This document shows positions 14,086 through 22,897 of a stretch of 41,163 nucleotides of DNA, piece after piece. This stretch comes from Clostridia bacterium. GTDB taxonomy: Bacteria; Bacillota; Clostridia; Christensenellales; Aristaeellaceae. Both the position numbers and the translations under genes were made by a program. The notes beneath the pieces were generated by a model. That model searched no databases. It worked only from the letters and a program-made list of their open reading frames with translations, and had not been told where the DNA came from. Each line of letters begins with the position of its first letter. Positions within the stretch are counted from its first letter, which is position 1. The stretch spans positions 1 through 41,163 of the forward strand of contig JAEDGL010000006.1 of the NCBI GenBank assembly GCA_016297535.1, given 5' to 3'.

Positions 14086-16962
14086 ATGGCCAAACGCAGC
14101 GCACCTAAAAAAGCTGCACAATACAATTCCAACACGCTGGCGGCTTTCGTAGCCGTCGGCATTGTTCTGATTGCGCTGGGCGTGGTCAGCATGCTGTCTG
14201 TGGTGGGCGGGCTGAAAGGCTCGGTGTTTGACTGGGTCAAGTGTCTGATGCAGGGCCTGGGCGGCGGTTTGTGCGCAGGAGTCGGCGTCCTTTGGCTGTG
14301 GCTGGGCGTGCTGGTGGCCTTTTCCGCCGGACGCAGCATGCCCAAGCGCGCTTTTCTTTTCATCACCCTACTGTTTCTGGCTGTGCTGGGCATTGTGAAT
14401 CTGCTAAGCAAGGTGGGCACCTACAGCCTGATGGATTATCTGGTGTACAGCAACAAAAATGCCGTGCCGCCCGTGGCTGTGCCGGATGGCTATTGGAATA
14501 TGATCAAGGCTGCTTTTGGCATTTGCGCCTCCAGCGGCGCGTTTGGCGGCGCACTTGGCATGCTGCTGGCCTGGCCGGCCTGGACGTTTCTTGGCGGTAC
14601 GCTGGGCACGGTGGCGTTGGGACTAATCTGCGCCGTATGCCTGCTGCTGGTGTCCCGCTTTGATCTGATGCAGATGGTGGAAGCCGTGCGGGGCGGATGG
14701 AAGGCACACAGCGCCGGACGCCGTCAAAAACAGGCGCAGGAGGCCTATGAGCAGGAGCTTTCCCTGCAGCAGCAGGCGCAGGAGGCCGAGCGCATGCGCC
14801 AGAATGCGGCCTATGCGCGCCATCAACAGCAGCAGCCCGTCTATCCGGCCTATGGCAGCATGATCGACCAGCAGGCCTATCAACAGCCGCCTGCCCAACC
14901 GCAGGCCTATCAGCAGCCCGTTCAGCAACCGCAGGGCGAAATCTATGATGAAATTATTATTCCGCAGGGAAAACAGCCCCTCTGGCGTGGAAAAAAATCC
15001 AAAAAGGAGCCGCCTCAGCAGACGGACGTGGGCTATCAGACGCGCATGACCTTTACCCCCAGCGAAATGGGGGTGCAGCAGCAGGAAACCCAGCTCAACG
15101 ACACGCTGGTTCTTTCCTCCTCCCGCAAAAAGGCGCTGGATCGCATCGAATCCATCCGTAAGCGCAAGGCAGAGCTGGCTGAGGAGATCGAGGCAAACGA
15201 GCAGGCGAAAGCGGCCGCAGCACCTGTTACCACCTTTGCCCCCGCAGTTGCCGACCCGGAGCCAGAGGAAGCTCCTGAGGAGGAAACCGGGGAAGAACAG
15301 GTGCTGCCGCCCATGGAAACGCCCGCAGGCGATCCTCAGTCTGCCTACAAGCGTCCTTCCAAAATGACGCCGCCGCCCTCCTTTGCGCCGCTGGAAGGCC
15401 CCCTTACGCCGCATGCACAGGAAACCTCCGCAAAGGAAGGGTCTCCCAATCCTGCGCAGATCTACTCGCACAAACGGGAGGAAAAGCCATCCGTCGCAGC
15501 CGAAAAGCTGCCCTATGCCTACCCCTCCATTGATCTGCTCAACCAGCAGCAGCGCCGCGAAACGGTGGATACCCGCGCGGCCGATACAGAGGATGCCACC
15601 CGTTTGGAGCAAACGTTGGACAGCTTTGGCATTCCCGCCCGCGTGCAGCGTGTAACCCACGGCCCTGCTGTAACCCGCTTTGAGTTGGGGCTGGTGTCCA
15701 GCGGCATCAATGTAAAGCGCATCATGGGCATTGCCGATAACATCGCGCTGGATATGGCGGCCAACGGCGGCGTTCGCATTGAAATCCCGATTCCCGGCAC
15801 CAACCTGTTTGGCGTGGAGGTGCCCAACCGGGAAATTCAGAGCGTTACGCTTGCAGAAGTTCTGATGAGCAACGAAATGCGCTCTGCCAAGTCTCCCCTG
15901 GCGGTTGCGCTGGGCCGCGATATTGCTGGCAAGCCGGTTATCTGCGATATTGCCAAAATGCCCCACCTGCTCATCGCGGGTCAAACGGGCAGCGGCAAGT
16001 CTGTGTGCATCAACGCCATTATCAACAGCCTTCTGTTCCGCTCCTCGCCCGAGGAAGTGCGCATGATCATGATTGATCCCAAGGTGGTGGAGCTGCAATG
16101 CTACAACGTTGTGCCCCATCTGCTCATTCCTGTGGTGAGCGACCCGCACAAGGCAGCCGGCGCGCTGCAGTGGGCGGTTGCCGAAATGCTGGATCGCTAT
16201 CATAAAATGCAAACCAGAAACGTGCGAGAAATTTCCGCCTACAACGCCAAACTGGGGCCGGACGAGGAAAAGCTGCCCCGTATTGTCATCATCATCGATG
16301 AGCTGGCCGATCTGATGCTTGCCTGCAAAAAGGAAGTGGAGGAAAGCATTATCCGCATTGCCCAGCTGGCCCGCGCCGCGGGCATCCATATGATCGTTGC
16401 AACGCAGCGTCCCACGGTAGACGTGATCACCGGCCTGATCAAGGCAAACATTCCCTCCCGCATTGCGTTTGCCGTGTCCTCCAGCATTGACAGCCGCACC
16501 ATTCTGGATCAGAACGGCGCCGAAAAGCTGCTTGGCAAGGGCGATATGTTCTACTTCCCCACAGGCGCAAGCTCTCCCATCCGTGTGCAGGGCTGCTTCC
16601 TCAGCGATCCCGAAACCGAACGCGTGGTTAACTATATCGGCTCGCACTCCCAGGTGGAGTTCGCACCCAATTTGATGGAAGCAATGGAAAATGACGACGA
16701 TTCTTCCACCCAGATGAATGATCAGGACGACGGCGATGGCGTGGACGACCGCCTGGCGGAAGCCATCGAAATGGTGATTACCGATGGACAGGCCTCCATC
16801 AGCATGCTCCAGCGCCGTATGAAAATTGGCTACGCGCGCGCAGGCCGTTTGATTGATGACATGGCGGCGCGCGGCATTGTCAGCAAATCCGCAGGCAGCA
16901 AGCCGCGCGATATTCTCATCAGCCGCGAGGAGTATGAGCGAATCAAGGATACCCTGCTGTAA
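14086..16962 (+). CDS. ftsK: DNA translocase FtsK/SpoIIIE
   Basis: 958 residues. It pumps chromosomal DNA through the septum at division or sporulation. The order is an N-terminal membrane domain with about four to five helices (residues 18-190), a long Gln/Pro-rich and charged linker (about 195-520), the beta domain, the ATPase motor with Walker A GQTGSGKS (632-639) and Walker B IIIDELADL (D738), and a C-terminal winged-helix gamma domain (AEAIEMVITDGQASISMLQRR and on) that reads the orienting DNA sequences. The ATG at 14086 follows GGAGG. It lies in an operon between the DUF3298 gene and mtnA. Sequence alone does not decide between a division role and a spore role; the single copy here may do both. 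Confidence 0.96.
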   Translation: MAKRSAPKKAAQYNSNTLAAFVAVGIVLIALGVVSMLSVVGGLKGSVFDWVKCLMQGLGGGLCAGVGVLWLWLGVLVAFSAGRSMPKRAFLFITLLFLAVLGIVNLLSKVGTYSLMDYLVYSNKNAVPPVAVPDGYWNMIKAAFGICASSGAFGGALGMLLAWPAWTFLGGTLGTVALGLICAVCLLLVSRFDLMQMVEAVRGGWKAHSAGRRQKQAQEAYEQELSLQQQAQEAERMRQNAAYARHQQQQPVYPAYGSMIDQQAYQQPPAQPQAYQQPVQQPQGEIYDEIIIPQGKQPLWRGKKSKKEPPQQTDVGYQTRMTFTPSEMGVQQQETQLNDTLVLSSSRKKALDRIESIRKRKAELAEEIEANEQAKAAAAPVTTFAPAVADPEPEEAPEEETGEEQVLPPMETPAGDPQSAYKRPSKMTPPPSFAPLEGPLTPHAQETSAKEGSPNPAQIYSHKREEKPSVAAEKLPYAYPSIDLLNQQQRRETVDTRAADTEDATRLEQTLDSFGIPARVQRVTHGPAVTRFELGLVSSGINVKRIMGIADNIALDMAANGGVRIEIPIPGTNLFGVEVPNREIQSVTLAEVLMSNEMRSAKSPLAVALGRDIAGKPVICDIAKMPHLLIAGQTGSGKSVCINAIINSLLFRSSPEEVRMIMIDPKVVELQCYNVVPHLLIPVVSDPHKAAGALQWAVAEMLDRYHKMQTRNVREISAYNAKLGPDEEKLPRIVIIIDELADLMLACKKEVEESIIRIAQLARAAGIHMIVATQRPTVDVITGLIKANIPSRIAFAVSSSIDSRTILDQNGAEKLLGKGDMFYFPTGASSPIRVQGCFLSDPETERVVNYIGSHSQVEFAPNLMEAMENDDDSSTQMNDQDDGDGVDDRLAEAIEMVITDGQASISMLQRRMKIGYARAGRLIDDMAARGIVSKSAGSKPRDILISREEYERIKDTLL

Positions 16963-16987
16963 TACCAAAGAAGAGGGGGAGAAGACG

Positions 16988-18070
16988 ATGGACGACATCA
17001 TGGCTTTTGAAACAGTCGCGCTTGATGATGAAAACAGTGCGCTGGTGATTATCGACCAGACGAAGCTTCCGGGCGAGATCAAAATGCTTCACCTGAAAAC
17101 CCAGAAGGAAATCCGGGATGCGATCTATCTGCTTCAGGTGCGGGGTGCGCCCGCCATTGGCGTGGCAGCCGGCTACGGCATTTATCTGGCCGCCAAAGCG
17201 CTGGATACCGAGGATTATCAAACCTTCCTTGAGGGCTTCCGAACGGCCAAGGAGTACCTGAACTCAGCCCGGCCAACGGCAGTCAACCTGAGCTGGGCGC
17301 TCAACCGCATGGAACAGGTGGTGCTTGATAACGCAGACAGTAGCATTGCGCAGCTGAAAAAGCTTTTGCATGACCAATGCGAGGCCATCAAGGCAGAGGA
17401 TGTGGCCATGTGCCGTGCCATTGGCGAGTACGGCCTGAGCCTGATCAAGGATGGCGACGGGATTCTCACCCACTGCAATGCCGGTCAACTGGCCACCTCC
17501 AGGTACGGTACGGCACTTGCGCCCATTCATCTGGGCCGCGAAAAGGGCATGAACTTCCGCGTTTATACCGATGAAACCCGCCCCCTCTTGCAGGGCGCGC
17601 GCCTTTCCGCCTTTGAAATGGCGGCGGATGGGGTGGATACCACGGTGATCTGCGACAACATGGCCTCTCAGGTAATGAAAAACGGCTGGGTGAACGCTGT
17701 GTTTGTGGGATGCGATCGGGTGGCCGCCAACGGCGATGCCTGCAACAAAATCGGTACCTCCGGCGTGGCGATTCTGGCCAGGTACTATGGCATACCCTTC
17801 TATGTGCTGGGACCGACCTCCACCATTGATATGAGTATCCAAAGCGGCGATGAGATCGTGATTGAGCAGCGCCCTGCCCACGAGGTAACGGAGATGTGGT
17901 ATGCCCGGCGTATGGCTCCAGAGGGTGTAAAGGTGTATAATCCGGCCTTTGATGTAACGGATCACGAGCTGATTACCGGAATCATCACGGAGGAGGGCAT
18001 AGCCTACCCGCCGTACAGCGAAAGCCTGAAGGCAATTTTTGAACGGAAAAATGAGAAAATGCACAAATGA
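16988..18070 (+). CDS. mtnA: S-methyl-5-thioribose-1-phosphate isomerase
   Basis: 360 residues. It converts methylthioribose 1-phosphate to methylthioribulose 1-phosphate in methionine salvage. Family motifs are VRGAPAIGVAAGYG (51-64), THCNAGQLATSRYGTAL with the catalytic cysteine C163, and GCDRVAANGDACNKIGT with the catalytic aspartate D242. The ATG at 16988 has AGGGGGAG before it. It lies 25 bases after ftsK and 13 bases before a half-size transporter gene. None of the other mtn genes is nearby, so here it may serve salvage of modified pentoses or act with distant genes. Confidence 0.93.
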   Translation: MDDIMAFETVALDDENSALVIIDQTKLPGEIKMLHLKTQKEIRDAIYLLQVRGAPAIGVAAGYGIYLAAKALDTEDYQTFLEGFRTAKEYLNSARPTAVNLSWALNRMEQVVLDNADSSIAQLKKLLHDQCEAIKAEDVAMCRAIGEYGLSLIKDGDGILTHCNAGQLATSRYGTALAPIHLGREKGMNFRVYTDETRPLLQGARLSAFEMAADGVDTTVICDNMASQVMKNGWVNAVFVGCDRVAANGDACNKIGTSGVAILARYYGIPFYVLGPTSTIDMSIQSGDEIVIEQRPAHEVTEMWYARRMAPEGVKVYNPAFDVTDHELITGIITEEGIAYPPYSESLKAIFERKNEKMHK

Positions 18071-18083
18071 GGAGGAATACAAT

Positions 18084-18497
18084 ATGTGGCTTTTGTTTGC
18101 AATCCTGTCTGCGGTGTTTGCGTCTCTTACGACCATCCTGGCCAAAATCGGCATTCAGGGGGTAAACTCCAATCTGGCTACGGCCATCCGCACCATGGTG
18201 GTGGTTGCCATGGCGTGGGGAATGGTTTTTTTGACCAATGCGCAAAGCGGCCTGTCCGAGATCAGCAAAAAGAGCTGGATTTTTCTCATCCTGTCCGGCT
18301 TGGCTACGGGCGCATCGTGGCTGTGCTATTACCGCGCGCTGCAGCTGGGCGACGCCTCCAAGGTGGTGCCGATCGACAAGCTGAGCGTTGTGCTTACCCT
18401 TGCGCTTGCCTTCCTTTTTTTGCATGAGCAGTTTACGCCCAAATCGCTCATCGGCTGCATTCTGATTGCTGCCGGCACGCTTGTAATGGTCCTGTAA
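18084..18497 (+). CDS. Half-size EamA (drug/metabolite) transporter
   Basis: 137 residues with one EamA domain of about five membrane helices, half the usual ten-helix size. WLLFAILSAVFASLTTILAKIG at the start and the last two helices (VVLTLALAFLFLHEQF..., GCILIAAGTLVMVL) are typical. Such single-domain members are expected to work as dimers in the cytoplasmic membrane. The substrate is unknown. AGGAGG precedes the ATG, and the gene is the last of the operon, 13 bases after mtnA, with a strong terminator right after it. No premature stop or frameshift is evident, so I do not call it truncated. Confidence 0.85.
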   Translation: MWLLFAILSAVFASLTTILAKIGIQGVNSNLATAIRTMVVVAMAWGMVFLTNAQSGLSEISKKSWIFLILSGLATGASWLCYYRALQLGDASKVVPIDKLSVVLTLALAFLFLHEQFTPKSLIGCILIAAGTLVMVL

Positions 18498-18507
18498 GAA
18501 TAACGGC

Positions 18508-18545
18508 AAAAGCTCCGCTGTGTACCTTTTACAGCGGAGCTTTTT
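18508..18545. terminator. Bidirectional terminator between the eamA and SH3-protein genes
   Basis: AGCTCCGCTGT (18511-18521) and ACAGCGGAGCT (18531-18541) form a perfect 11-bp stem extended by AAA/TTT. T runs follow on both strands, fitting the convergent genes on each side. Confidence 0.92.
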
Positions 18546-18547
18546 CT

Positions 18548-19882
18548 TTACCATGTGGCCTTGCTGGCCTTTTCCACGGCGTTTTGGTGATCGGGATCAA
18601 CCTTGTCGCTGCCGTGGGTTTTGCTGTTTTTGAAGTGGATGCACAAATGCCCGTCAAACTCGTTGCTGATGGTTTCGGTGCCGTGGGGCATGCCATTCAT
18701 GGATGCGGCGTAAACATGGCCGTTGTACTGAATGAGGATTGCGCGGCGGCGCCAGCTGAACGATCCGCCGTAGATGGCCTTGATGGTGGCGGTGTCCTCG
18801 TCGGTGCGGGGCTCGGCGTCCATGTGGTCGCCGCCGGACCAGCGAACCATTTCAAACGTTTTGCCGGTGGCAACGTCCTTTACGGTAAAGCGGGCGCCCT
18901 TGGGGATTACGCTGCTTACATTGTCCGCGTACCAGTCCAGCACCTCTGTTTTGTAGGAGGTGGAGGAACTGCCGGCAGGGCTTTCCCCAAAGAGAACGCG
19001 GATGGTGGAGGCACCGGCAATGCCATCCGCCTTCATACCACGCTTTGTCTGAAAGCGCTTGACGGCCTGATAGGTGCTGTTGCCGTAACTGCCGTCGATC
19101 GCGCCGTCGTAGTAGCCGAGACACTCCAGCGCCTGCTGAAGCTTGACCACCTTGGTGCCGCTGTCGCCCATGCGGGAGGTAGCGGGCGCAGAACCGATCT
19201 GAGCAATGCTATCCACGGTAGGATACCTGGCAGTGCTGACAGAGGAACTGGACGATCCGCTGCCGGGTGCGGCCTGCGTGGTGAGGCTTTTTGAACTGCA
19301 GCTGCCAAAGATGCTTTTTACAGTGCGTTCACCGGCATAGCCGTCGGGGGTCAATCCCTTGGCTTTCTGATAGGCCTTGACGGCGGCTGTGGTGCCGCTG
19401 CCGTATTTACCGTCGATTTTTCCATCGTAATAGCCCAGAATATCCAGCGCCTGCTGCAGCTTTTTCACATCGCTGTTTTCATCACCCACGCGCATAATGC
19501 CGGGGGCGCTGCCCAGCGCCTTGATTTTGCTGGAAACAGAGCTGCCGGACGAACTGGTATTGGACGAGGAGGTGGAAGAAGTGCTGGTTTTGACGTACTT
19601 CTTCATTACATAGCCGGTATACTTGCCATAGCGCACCTTATACCATTCGCCCTTTGTGTTGAGGATATCAACTTCCTCGCCGGCATACAGGGTTTGAAGG
19701 GCTTTGGAATCCTTGTTGGCCTCCTTGCGCAGCACAACCTTGGCATTGGTTACGCCCTCGCTGGCTGCGAGCGCGCCTTCAGGCACGGAGAGCATTGTGA
19801 CAGCGAGCAGGGCGCATAAAAGAGCGCAGATCACCCGCGTGCAGATATCTTTTGTAGTGTGCAGAGCGTTTTTGATAAGCAC
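18548..19882 (-). CDS. Secreted SH3 and double peptidoglycan-binding-domain protein with uncharacterised C-terminal domain
   Basis: 444 residues from a GTG start supported by AAAGGAGG 9 bases upstream; a longer frame from 19942 lacks this. A signal peptide (about residues 1-40, ending ALAA) is followed by a bacterial SH3 domain (about 44-97), a Ser/Thr-rich linker, two PG_binding_1 repeats (about 125-192 and 233-298, each with LGYYDG-IDG-YG), another Ser-rich linker and a C-terminal domain (308-444). That last domain has HG at 400-401, GHLCIHF with C414, and THGSDKVDPDHQ. This spacing faintly resembles the H...SHGC active site of L,D-transpeptidases, but the match is partial. It is exported and likely acts on or sits in the cell wall. 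Confidence 0.82.
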   Translation of the reverse strand: MLIKNALHTTKDICTRVICALLCALLAVTMLSVPEGALAASEGVTNAKVVLRKEANKDSKALQTLYAGEEVDILNTKGEWYKVRYGKYTGYVMKKYVKTSTSSTSSSNTSSSGSSVSSKIKALGSAPGIMRVGDENSDVKKLQQALDILGYYDGKIDGKYGSGTTAAVKAYQKAKGLTPDGYAGERTVKSIFGSCSSKSLTTQAAPGSGSSSSSVSTARYPTVDSIAQIGSAPATSRMGDSGTKVVKLQQALECLGYYDGAIDGSYGNSTYQAVKRFQTKRGMKADGIAGASTIRVLFGESPAGSSSTSYKTEVLDWYADNVSSVIPKGARFTVKDVATGKTFEMVRWSGGDHMDAEPRTDEDTATIKAIYGGSFSWRRRAILIQYNGHVYAASMNGMPHGTETISNEFDGHLCIHFKNSKTHGSDKVDPDHQNAVEKASKATW

Positions 19883-19940
19883 AGCATCACGCCTCCTTTT
19901 GGTTCCTTGAGCAGGCGGGACAACCTCCCAGCTCTCCCTC

Positions 19941-19969
19941 AATATATTACAAATTCATTAAAAAGTCAA
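19941..19969 (-). promoter_or_regulatory. Sigma-A promoter for the SH3/peptidoglycan-binding protein
   Basis: On the minus strand TTGACT (19969-19964), 17 bases, TATATT (19946-19941). The 19883-20158 stretch is AT-rich and serves as a divergent control region. A TTACA/TGTAA inverted repeat at 19987-20003 lies upstream of this promoter. Confidence 0.78.
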
Positions 19970-20052
19970 TGCAATTAGTTCACATGTTACATCTGTTTTG
20001 TAATGAAAAGATCGTCCGATGCGAGTTCTTTTAATCAAAATTGTTGAAACTA

Positions 20053-20081
20053 TTGACGAAAAGGCCATTCGTGATTAAACT
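20053..20081 (+). promoter_or_regulatory. Sigma-A promoter for the 819-residue protein gene
   Basis: TTGACG (20053-20058), 17 bases, TAAACT (20076-20081), about 75 bases before the start codon, divergent from the promoter at 19941-19969. Confidence 0.6.
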
Positions 20082-20158
20082 GTTATGGTGTTCATCGTTC
20101 ATTCATATTTGGCTCACGGAATGGACACATTGATAACAGATTAAGGGGAATCTATTTT

Positions 20159-22618
20159 ATGAAGGAGATCAACGGCACCATTACGCTTGCCTATGTGGAG
20201 GAGGACAACAGGCAACGCGTTATTTTTCGTGTGATCCCGCTTTGCACCCGGGAGGGCGGCACTTTTCACGGCGGGGCAGAGGAGTTTCCGGATGAGGGCA
20301 GTCTGCGCATCGTTCCGGACAAGCGCGAACAGAGCACCTTTAAAGAAAGAATGCGCGAAATCGGCGGTCTGTGCGTCATTCATCTGGCCAACGATGGCAA
20401 GGAACTGATGAAGGTACGCCAGAACCGCAACTACGCCCCCGATCAGGGCGAAAAGAATCAAATGGCCATCTATTCCGATGTGCTTTGCGAATTTGCGGAG
20501 GACGGCTGCTTTGAGGTTATCGAAGCCGGCGCGGACCCCGAGCCGGCCATGACCCCCAAGGTTCTCATCCACAAGGATAAAATGCTTTACGGCCCTGTGG
20601 AAAAGCAGGAGGCAGCACATGCAAAGCTGGACGAAATGAAGCCTTTTGGCAACGACCGTTTCCTGCTGCACACAATCGAAACGGCTCAGCTGGGAAAACA
20701 CCAGATTTACTGGGATCCCGAGGCCACGCTCAACTGGCGCCAGCGCCGCAACAGCCTGCGCCGCAAGGAGCGCTCCCAGCAGGATGAAAGCAGCATCGAG
20801 GCCAGGGCGATCGAGAATAAACGCATTCTGGATGAAAAGCGCAAGGAGCGTGAAAAGCAGGAGGCCCTTCAGGAACAGCCCGTGCAAGAGGCGCAGCCTT
20901 CCCCGGAGGATGAAAAGCGCCGTCAGTCCAAGGCGGAAAAAGCCGCTGTGCGCAAGGCCGAAAAAGAAAAAGCCCGTCAGGCGCGCGCTGAGCAAAAGAC
21001 GGCCGGCCCAGTGGATGAAAAAGCCGCCGAAACACAGCCCGAAGAGAAGGAAGCCGAGTCCCTGCCCATTGGCGAAAAGCTGGATATTCTGGATAGCGCA
21101 CTGCCCTTTGAACAGCAGATTTCCCGTCTGGCCCAGCCTTTGAGCGAGACGGCCAACCGCCTGTCCAGCGATGTGGAAATCCAGCCCTCGGAGGAAGAGC
21201 CCGCCGAGCCGACGGCTCACTTTAACGGTACGCCGCTTGCGCGCAACAGCAGCAAGCCCATTCGCAGCAAAACCAGGCCCGAAAACATGCACCATGTGGT
21301 AGAGCAGCAGCTTCAGGGCCAGCGCGACGAGGTAATGGGCGCGGAGCTTGGCAGCGCAACCTACGGCATGATCCGCAATCCCATCGAAAGCCTGCGCGAG
21401 TGCCTGGAATATGTGTGGCAGAACAATGAAATGCGCACACAGGCCATGCGGATGATGATGGATAACGAGGGCTTTGTGGCAGATATGACCGATGCTCTGC
21501 GCAAAAACGGCATCAATCTGCAGGCCTACGCGGCCGCGCAGGAGCAGCTGGCCGAGATTGAGGCCGAGCGACTGAGCCTGCTGATGCAGCTGGAGCTTGC
21601 CAAAGAAAACACCCGCAAATACCGCGAGGAAGCCGTGGCATCCTCCGCTCAGAAAAAACGCGACGAAATTGAACGCCTGAAAAACGAGATCAGGCAGCTG
21701 GAAACCACCCGTAAAAAACTGACCGAGGCGAACAAGGCGCTTAGCAGCGAAAATGCGCAGCAGGTTACGCAGTTTCTGTCCACCCGCATCACCAGCATGG
21801 GCGGGGCTGAAGAAAAACGCGTGCTGCTTTCCCCGGTGATCGGCCATGAATACGACCGTCATGAGCTGGCTGAAAACCTGCGCGTGCATATGAATGATAC
21901 CGGCTTCTCCATCAGCGAGGATGATGCCATGAGCCTGCTCATCAGCTTCTCCCTCTACGACGCCCTGTGCCTGTATGCGCCGACCGTGCAGGATGCACAG
22001 GCCTTTGCACAGGTGCTGCTGGAAAGCTTCGGCCTGCAAAGCGTATCGGCTACGGTGGCCGCGGGCGCGTCTGTGGAAATTGCAAGCATGCTGGGCGAGA
22101 ATCCCCGCCGCACGCCCACCGTATCCGTGCAGATGCTTGGCAGCAGCGCCGTCACGGTTTACGGACACAAGACGATTTACCTTACCACCGTTCCCGGGCT
22201 GCCGGGCGAGGCCGAAATGATGCTGCCCTTGCCCTGCGTGCAGGTACCTCCGATGCTCAAGCGCGTGTTTGGCCAGGCCGCCGAGTGGAAGCCTGTGAAG
22301 CCGGCCGCCCTCTCCTCCTTCGATGCTATCTGCGCCGATTCCCATCCCATGATGATTGAGGCGGAAAAGTGGTTCCGCGAGCTGCGCCATTCGCTCAGGG
22401 AGGAAAATATTATCGTGCCGGATGTGGTGCTTACCTGCATGCGCCGTTTCATGGAGGTGGCTTCCCGCAAGGTGCGCGGCGGTTTCCTGGCCGCTGCGGA
22501 TATCGCTGTTTGCCATTGGATTGTTCCCGTGCTTGCCTGTAGCCAGTGCGAACGTGAAAAGATATTGCAAACCATGGCAGGGCTTCCGCGCACGCTGGAG
22601 CTGCTCCGCGTTTGCTGA
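20159..22618 (+). CDS. Large coiled-coil protein with a decayed AAA+-like C-terminal domain, function unknown
   Basis: 819 residues; I do not recognise a named family. Residues about 1-125 look beta-rich. About 190-320 is a highly charged Lys/Glu/Gln region. About 450-555 is predicted coiled coil (LQLELAKENTRKYREE, IERLKNEIRQLETTRKKL). From about 560 the pattern resembles a McrB/MoxR-type AAA+ module: the segment ALCLYAPTVQDAQAFAQVLLESFGL (602 onward) sits like a strand-P-loop-helix but lacks the GxxGxGKT residues, and the end (ILQTMAGLPRTLELL) resembles the lid of such ATPases. No signal peptide or membrane segment is seen, so it is probably cytoplasmic. AAGGGGAAT precedes the ATG. It is co-transcribed with the FakA-like gene 17 bases downstream. 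Confidence 0.8.
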   Translation: MKEINGTITLAYVEEDNRQRVIFRVIPLCTREGGTFHGGAEEFPDEGSLRIVPDKREQSTFKERMREIGGLCVIHLANDGKELMKVRQNRNYAPDQGEKNQMAIYSDVLCEFAEDGCFEVIEAGADPEPAMTPKVLIHKDKMLYGPVEKQEAAHAKLDEMKPFGNDRFLLHTIETAQLGKHQIYWDPEATLNWRQRRNSLRRKERSQQDESSIEARAIENKRILDEKRKEREKQEALQEQPVQEAQPSPEDEKRRQSKAEKAAVRKAEKEKARQARAEQKTAGPVDEKAAETQPEEKEAESLPIGEKLDILDSALPFEQQISRLAQPLSETANRLSSDVEIQPSEEEPAEPTAHFNGTPLARNSSKPIRSKTRPENMHHVVEQQLQGQRDEVMGAELGSATYGMIRNPIESLRECLEYVWQNNEMRTQAMRMMMDNEGFVADMTDALRKNGINLQAYAAAQEQLAEIEAERLSLLMQLELAKENTRKYREEAVASSAQKKRDEIERLKNEIRQLETTRKKLTEANKALSSENAQQVTQFLSTRITSMGGAEEKRVLLSPVIGHEYDRHELAENLRVHMNDTGFSISEDDAMSLLISFSLYDALCLYAPTVQDAQAFAQVLLESFGLQSVSATVAAGASVEIASMLGENPRRTPTVSVQMLGSSAVTVYGHKTIYLTTVPGLPGEAEMMLPLPCVQVPPMLKRVFGQAAEWKPVKPAALSSFDAICADSHPMMIEAEKWFRELRHSLREENIIVPDVVLTCMRRFMEVASRKVRGGFLAAADIAVCHWIVPVLACSQCEREKILQTMAGLPRTLELLRVC

Positions 22619-22635
22619 TGAAAGGAGAAACGCCC

Positions 22636-22887
22636 ATGCTCGAATTCAAGTTTGATACCCAGCTGCTGATCGAAGGCTCTGGCCTTGACGAGGACGTCAT
22701 TAACGAATACATTACCAACAACATCAAGGGCGACTGCCTGCTGGCCGTTGGCGACGATGAGCTGATCAAGATTCACTACCATACCAACGAGCCCTGGCAG
22801 GTGCTGGAATACTGCGCTAACCTGGGCGATATTCACGATATCGTGGTGGAAAACATGCAGCGTCAGGCGGATGGCCTGGACGGCTGA
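22636..22887 (+). CDS. Small FakA/DAK-accessory-like protein
   Basis: 83 residues. The core GDCLLAVGDDELIKIHYHTNEPWQVLEYCANLGDIHDIVVENM closely follows the segment of FakA (YloV, fatty acid kinase) that lies after the DAK2 nucleotide-binding domain, where GDSLVVVGDDDLVKVHVHTN is found. The kinase domain itself is absent, so this is a stand-alone copy of that region; such short proteins have been annotated in Clostridia as 'kinase to dihydroxyacetone kinase'. AAAGGAG precedes the ATG. It is second in a two-gene unit with the 819-residue protein and is followed by a terminator. It may bind a partner of fatty acid kinase; that is inference. Confidence 0.78.
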   Translation: MLEFKFDTQLLIEGSGLDEDVINEYITNNIKGDCLLAVGDDELIKIHYHTNEPWQVLEYCANLGDIHDIVVENMQRQADGLDG

Positions 22888-22897
22888 TCTTAAAGAA

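Noticed and set aside
14700..14950. Gln/Pro-rich tract inside ftsK as a possible repeat element
   Set aside because: It is the normal low-complexity linker of FtsK/SpoIIIE proteins, not a DNA repeat.
14623..17082. Minus-strand frame (819 codons) opposite ftsK
   Set aside because: Composition is an antisense artefact and the ftsK motifs are on the plus strand.
20141..22570. Minus-strand frame (809 codons) opposite the unknown 819-residue gene
   Set aside because: The plus frame has a promoter, ribosome binding site, partner gene and coiled-coil pattern; the minus frame has none.
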